Part shown: positions 56,975 through 62,000 of the stretch, piece by piece | How the letters are laid out: every line of letters begins with the position of its first letter | How positions within the stretch are numbered: the stretch's first letter is position 1 | Source: Zygnema cylindricum | Lineage: Eukaryota; Streptophyta; Zygnematophyceae; Zygnematales; Zygnemataceae | Direction of reading: 5' to 3' | DNA length: 62,000 nucleotides | Assembly: GCA_037447655.1 (NCBI GenBank) | Contig: JBBHKE010000333.1 | Span: 1-62,000, forward strand | Made by a program: the position numbers and the translations under genes | Notes under the pieces: generated by a model | What the model was told of the DNA's origin: nothing | The model's input: the letters and a program-made list of their open reading frames with translations, nothing else | Database searches by the model: none

Positions 56975-58170
56975 CTCCCTACTCTACTCCCTACTCTGTA
57001 CTCCTCCATACTCTCCTCTCTACTCCCTACTCTATTCCTTTCTCTACTCTCTAGCCTAATCTTTACTCTACTCCCCTCCTCTACTCCTTACTCTTCTCTA
57101 CTCTTTACTCTCCTCTCTACACTACTCTCTACTCTCCTCTCTACTCTCCCCTCTATTACTTACTCTACTCCCTAATCTACTCCCTACTCTACTCCCTAAT
57201 CTGCTCCCTATTATACTCCCTACCCTACTCCCCACTCTACTCCCTACCCCACTTCCTACTCTTCTCCACTCTTTACTCTACTCCCTACTCTTCTTCATAC
57301 TCTACTCCCTACTCTAATTCCTTCTCTTCTCTCTTCTCTCTACACACCTCTTTACTCTCCTCTCTACTCCCTACTCTATTCCTTTCTCTACTCCCTAGCC
57401 TAATCTTTACTCTACTCCCCTACTTTACTCCCTACTCTTTTCTACTCTCTACTCTCCTCTCTACTCTACTCTCTACTCTCCTCCCTACTCTACTCTCTAC
57501 TCTCCTCTCTACTCTCCCCTCTACTACTTATCTACTCCCTACTCTACTCCCTAATCTGCTCCCTATTTAACTCCCTACCCTACTCCCCACTCTACTCCCT
57601 ACCCCACTTCCTACTCTTCTCCACTCTTTACTCTACTCCCTACTCTTCTTCATACTCTACTCCCTACTCTAATTCCTTCTCTTCTCTCTTCTCTCTACAC
57701 ACCTCTTTACTCTCCTCTCTACTCCCTACTCTATTCCTTTCTCTACTCTCTAGCCTAATCTTTACTCTACTCCCCTACTTTACTCCCTACTCTTTTCTAC
57801 TCTCTACTCTCCTCTCTACTCTACTCTCTACTCTCCTCCCTACTCTACTCTCTACTCTCCTCTCTACTCTCCCCTCTACTACTTACTCTACTCCATAATC
57901 TACTCCTTACTCTACTCCCCATTTTACACCCTACTCTACTCCCAACTCTACTCCTTACTCGACTACGTACTCTACTCCACTCCCGACGCTACTCCCTACT
58001 CTTCTTCAAACTCTACTCCGTACTCTACTTCCTACTCTACTCCTTACTCTAACCGTACTCTCATCCCCAATCTACTCCTTACTCTACTCCCTAATCTACT
58101 CACTACTCTACTCCCTACTCTAGTCCACTCCCTACTCTACTCCCTACTCTTATCCCTACTCTACACCCTA
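56975..58170. repeat. CTACTCC-type satellite, right part, with a 355-bp higher-order repeat
   Basis: Variant CTACTCC/CTACTCT units throughout. A larger unit of about 355 bp recurs: the block starting ACCCCACTTCCTACTC occurs at 57246 and again at 57601 with nearly identical surroundings, and a shorter earlier copy spans about 57010-57335. After 57900 the array becomes irregular. Confidence 0.92.
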
Positions 58171-58794
58171 TTGAAATTTAAGTATTATTTGTTTTGTATT
58201 AGGATACAAAAGAGCAACGACATTCTGCCTCTAACTCCCTTCACCAAATCCCCACACTTGTTGTAGTCACTAGAGGCTGGATAGGGAGCTAGAGCCATGC
58301 CTGCCTAAGCCCTCTAAGGAGACAATGAGTAGCTTTGGTAGATTTACCAAAAAATAGATTGACGGACCCACGATTTGATCTTGGTACCTAATGTTTGCCG
58401 TCTATCAATCTGCTTGTAGCCGTTAGCTTTGGGCTATAGACAAAGACCTCTGCTATCTGCTTGTAGCCGTTGGGCTTTGGCCTATAGACTATGACCTGTG
58501 CTGAGATATATATAGTTTGATAGATATTTAAATGTTAACATGTAGACAAATTCATTTAACGTAACAAATAAGATTCTCAACACATTGACACAGTTAGATT
58601 TAGTACAAATTAGGATACCACACGAAACAAATGTGCAGCATATTTATTTCGACGGCTAAAATTAAAAGTCGATCTTGATCGAACGACCATGGTAGAAGCC
58701 GATATCGCGGAGTGGGCGTTTTTGCGTTTTTCGGTCACCGCCACTCCAGATGACACGTGGCAACTGAAACTATGAGACCTCCATAAGTCCTCAG
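58169..58794 (+). repeat. Truncated plus-strand copia LTR
   Basis: Begins TATTGAAATTTAAG (TG mutated) right after the satellite. It carries the LTR landmarks TTGTAGTCACT, ATTTGATCTTGGTACC and GATGACACGTGGC in plus orientation, then stops near 58790 where an opposite LTR begins. Its 3' part is missing. Confidence 0.65.
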
Positions 58795-59820
58795 TGTGGA
58801 CAGCTTCCAACAAGCCTCTACAATAACCCTGTCTCCTTTGTGTTTCAGCAAGAACAATTACAACCCTGGAAAACAACAACTCTGACCACCTTCACCCCTA
58901 CAAAGGCAAGACTCCCTTGAGTCGATAGCAAAAAGAATCTCTGAATTTGCTCCCCTGAGTAGTAAGTTATGGAGGGTCAAAGTTGACCTTTTGTACAGAA
59001 GCTCTCTGGGAGAGAGGATCCTATCTCCTAATTTTTTCTAAGTCCTATCTCTCTCACAGACTCTGTCTACTGATGTACGGAACCAATCAGATTACACTTC
59101 CGTACATAAAAGTACAATTGCCGGTGTACTTTCTGTATGGACACTGTACGACATGGCCTAAATGTCGACACGTGGTATATCCGGATTCGCTCCCTTAATC
59201 CTCGGAGATGCCGCGATCCAATGTCATTCCGCCACGTGTCATCGGATGTGGCGATAACCAAAAACTGCCGCAATCCTCTTACACGATCTCGGCGTAAATT
59301 CCTGCCGTCCGATTAAATTCACATTTAATCGTAGCCGTAATAAATACATGCTCGGTATTCATTTCGCTAAAGAAATAACTGCGCGGTATTGGTTTCTTAT
59401 CCATACCGTAATTTGTACTTTTACATTAGTGGATCTATGTATCCCGTAAACAATTACAGTTAAATGAATTATCTTACGTAATAATGTTAAATAAATAATC
59501 AAACCATATAGTAATTAACACTACTTGAAGACTTAACGGCTAAGGTTACCGTATACCAGCTGCTTCCCGTCCGGCAGGTACCAGGTTCAAAACCTATGGC
59601 CGACACATACTTTTTAGTAAATAAACCCCTAATTAATATATATTTCCCGTAAACCTCTGGATAGCCGAGGAAGCCATGGCTCTAGCTTCCTCTCTAATTT
59701 CTCAGTGACTGCGACAAGTTTGAGAGTTGGAGAGAGAAGTTAGAGGTACACTGCCTCGGCTTCTTTCTATCTTTTTATTTAGACCTAGAAAATACATTAA
59801 ACGGACCATTAATTTCTACA
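58795..59820 (-). repeat. copia-4 3' LTR (minus strand, about 1026 bp)
   Basis: The right edge TTTCTACA adjoins the purine tract complement CTCCCCTTATTTTCTAG. The left edge near 58795 (TGTGGACAGCTTCC) is approximate. Antisense B-box-like GGTTCAAAACC at 59584-59594. It is divergent from the copia-1 and copia-2 LTRs, so it forms a third subfamily. Confidence 0.7.
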
Positions 59821-59833
59821 CTCCCCTTATTTT

Positions 59834-61785
59834 CTAGTCAATCTTTAATTTCAAACCACACTTCTCTTTGCAGACAATTAGCTTAGGGGAAGGCACAGGT
59901 TTGGTCATCATATCTACTACCATCTCACTATCTGGTCGGTACTCTAAACTGATTATTTTGTTTTCTACTTTCTGTCTTACAAAGCTGAGTCTAATGTCCA
60001 TGTGTTTGGCTTGAAAATGATGTTTAGGATTGGCAGAAATAGCGATTGCTGCCTGATTATCACAAAAAATCTTCTGCACACCACTCTTAAGGTGACCAAG
60101 CTCACCAAGCAAAGACTTGACCCACATCAATTCTTTTACAGCAGAGCAAGAGGCCATATACTCAGCCTCCATGGTGGACTGAGCAATAACTCTTTGTTGT
60201 TTGCTACTCCAACACCAAGCCCCATCACCCACATATAATACATATCCAGAAGTGCATCTCCTCATCGGAGCATCACCATAACTGGCATCACTCCAAGTAG
60301 TGATGTCAGTAATCTCCCCACCCAAATGCAACCATAGATCCCTAGTTCCTATCAAATATCCAAGGACTCTTTTAGCTGCCTCCCAATCCCTCTTAGTGGG
60401 AGCATTTAGACTTCTACTCAGCACTTCTACAGCTGCAGCTAAATCCGGTCGGGTACAATTCATAAAATAGATTAGACTTCCCACTACTTGCTTGTAAGGA
60501 ATAGTCTGCTTGAATTTTTGTTCTTCAAGAGATAATTCCTTGTCTAAAACTATGACTCCTTCTTCCTCACTCCCCTCACTTCCCTTCTTCAACTCCATTA
60601 GAGTTGTACAGCTGTTAGCTTTATCCATCTTAATTTTTTCAAGCATGTTTCCTATTGCTTCCTTTTAAGTCAATCTTATTATCTTTCTTACTTGAATTCC
60701 CAAAATATATTTTGCTTCCCCCATATCCTTCATTTCAAATCTCCCCCTAAAATCGGTTTTCAGTTTATTAAATTTTTCCATTGATTTACTTAAAACAAGC
60801 AAATCATCAATATAAATTGCAATAAATATTAAACCTTCCTCATCTTCGAAGACATAGATTGAGAGATCTGAGCTGATCCGGATATATCCTAGACCTGTAA
60901 GAAACTCATCAAGCTTCTTATTCCACTGTTGAGGCGCCTGTTTCAAACCATAAAGAGATTTAATCAGCCGGCATACCTTACTCTCCTCTCCTTCCTCCAC
61001 AAACCCTTCGGGTTGTCGCATGAAGATCTCCTCTCCAATTCTCCATGCAAAAAAACTGTCTTGATGTCCATCTAGTGCACTTCCATGTCTTTCGCTGCTG
61101 CCAGACTGAGAAGTATGCGGACGGAGGGAAATCTCACGACGGGGGGAAAGGTTTCCTCGTAGTCAATTCCTTCCTTTTGTGTAAATCCCTTTGCCACTAA
61201 TCGGGCCTTGTAGCGCTCGATTGTGTTATCTGGGTTCAGTTTTAATTTGAAAACCCACTTACAACCTATTGGTTTTTGGTTAGGTGGACAATCAAACAGC
61301 TCCCAAGTATCGGCTGCCATAATTGAGGCCATCTCCTCATTGTTGGTTGTCTTCCACCGGTTTCTTTCTGGACAAGTCATCGCCTCTCCATAAGTTTGAG
61401 GTTCATCTTGATGAGATAGCTTTGTTACCTTGTTATTAACTTGTTTTTCTTGCAGTCTTTTGCTACTTCTCCTTCCCCCCTCAAAATCTGAGGCCGGTAT
61501 AGATGGTTTTCGTGGATTCTTTCGAACAAACTCGGCTTCTTCCCTATCCCTTGATTTCGAATCAATTTCCACCACGTCTTCCGCTTCGGGTAGAGTTATC
61601 ACTGGAGTTTCCACAGCCGAGTCCTTTTCGGTCTGATTTGTACCTGCAAGAATGTCATCTTCTCTAAAACCTGGATAGTTAGGAAGCTCAAAGTTATCGG
61701 AATTTTCTGACTCAAATCTGATTTTTACTGACTTTGTATACTTGAAGGGATCCACAGACTTTCCTTCAAATAATAAAAAAAACAT
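59834..61785 (-). pseudogene. copia-4 pol fragment, 5' truncated
   Basis: On the minus strand: linker after integrase (EGKSVDPFKYTKSVKIRFESE at 61785-61072), then RT N-terminal part (KWVFKLKLNPDNTIERYKAR). RT with a YIDD box follows at 60665-61021, and RNase H at 59834-60646 (WSDASYGDAPMRRCTSGY, STMEAEYMASCSAV, DNQAAIAI). Gag, protease and integrase core are missing because the element breaks off at about 61786. A frameshift lies near 61060 and a stop near 60664. It is inactive. Confidence 0.85.
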
Positions 61786-61869
61786 AATTTAAGTACTAAT
61801 AAATAACACTAATACCAAAATATTTATAATGCATTATAATATATTTTTTCTCCATTTTTTCTCCGACAG
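61786..61869. other. AT-rich break sequence with strong splice-acceptor-like tract
   Basis: Copia-4 ends in TAATAAAAAAAAC-type sequence. The following T/C-rich run ending TTTTTTCTCCGACAG looks like a plant 3' splice site on the plus strand. Confidence 0.45.
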
Positions 61870-62000
61870 CAAGTGGCGGCCACAAAGCTAACGCGATTGG
61901 ACAAGCAGTGGAACGCTCTCGTCAGAAGATGGCCAAGATTGAGGGAGCTTCTAGGAAACTGGAATATGAGGTGGGAGCACTAGAAGAATATGCAAGACAT
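61870..62000 (+). CDS. Probable internal exon of an unidentified gene, cut by the window end
   Basis: After the acceptor at 61868-61869 the base composition turns coding-like and one frame stays open to the window end. It reads SGGHKANAIGQAVERSRQK, then a Glu/Lys-rich helical stretch (EGASRKLEYEVGALEEYARH) with coiled-coil character. A second frame is open for 37 codons before a TAG, so the choice rests on the longer run. No family is recognised. If real, the copia-4 fragment lies in an intron of this gene. Confidence 0.4.

Noticed and set aside
1-62000. CRISPR arrays, bacterial operons, phage or viral genes
   Set aside because: Introns, plant TE classes and a chloroplast-targeted nuclear protein show plant nuclear DNA; repeats found are satellites, LTRs and MITEs.

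Overview
Eukaryotic nuclear DNA, almost certainly from a land plant. The one clearly intact host gene (36584-39595, three exons) encodes LIL3, the two-helix light-harvesting-like thylakoid protein. The rest is mostly nested transposable elements of plant type: Ty1/copia, a Ty3/gypsy chromovirus, hAT, PIF/Harbinger-like and other MITEs. The lineage cannot be fixed from sequence alone. There are no operons, CRISPR arrays, rRNA or functional tRNA genes. A 10-N assembly gap lies at 33109-33118.

Layout. 1-971: end of a minus-strand LTR retrotransposon (leader, tRNA-iMet PBS, LTR). 2258-6337: old hAT transposon with 8-bp target duplication, decayed transposase and a nested MITE. 6365-14999: second, non-autonomous hAT split by a decayed copia element (copia-1, 6771 to about 14637), whose own 5' LTR carries a 1.5-kb insertion. 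16013-29811: minus-strand gypsy chromovirus (gag, protease, RT, integrase, chromodomain, plus an extra 3' reading frame). It is interrupted by a young, intact plus-strand copia element (copia-2, 16761-23202, GGTTT duplication, one 1447-aa Gag-Pol). 29812-33108: copia RT scrap, a possible solo LTR, a 249-codon decayed minus-strand frame and an R2R3-MYB pseudogene. 34481-36060: MITE cluster directly upstream of LIL3. 36061-39800: LIL3. 43597-44325: short hAT relative of the first hAT. 44349-48052: non-autonomous LTR element (LARD-like) with a 9-bp-duplication insertion in its 5' LTR. 48586-49072: zinc-knuckle pseudogene exons. 50272-58170: CTACTCC-type satellite with a higher-order repeat, split by minus-strand copia-3 (50626-56974, CTCCC duplication). 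58169-61785: head-to-head copia LTRs and truncated minus-strand copia-4. 61870-62000: probable start of an exon of an unidentified gene.

Most notable observation: in this copia family the primer-binding site is complementary to the anticodon stem-loop of the initiator tRNA-Met (half-tRNA priming, as in Drosophila copia and yeast Ty5), not to its 3' end. It lies inside the gag-pol frame and contains an in-frame ATG, the complement of the CAU anticodon. The polyprotein start codon itself lies in the 5' LTR.
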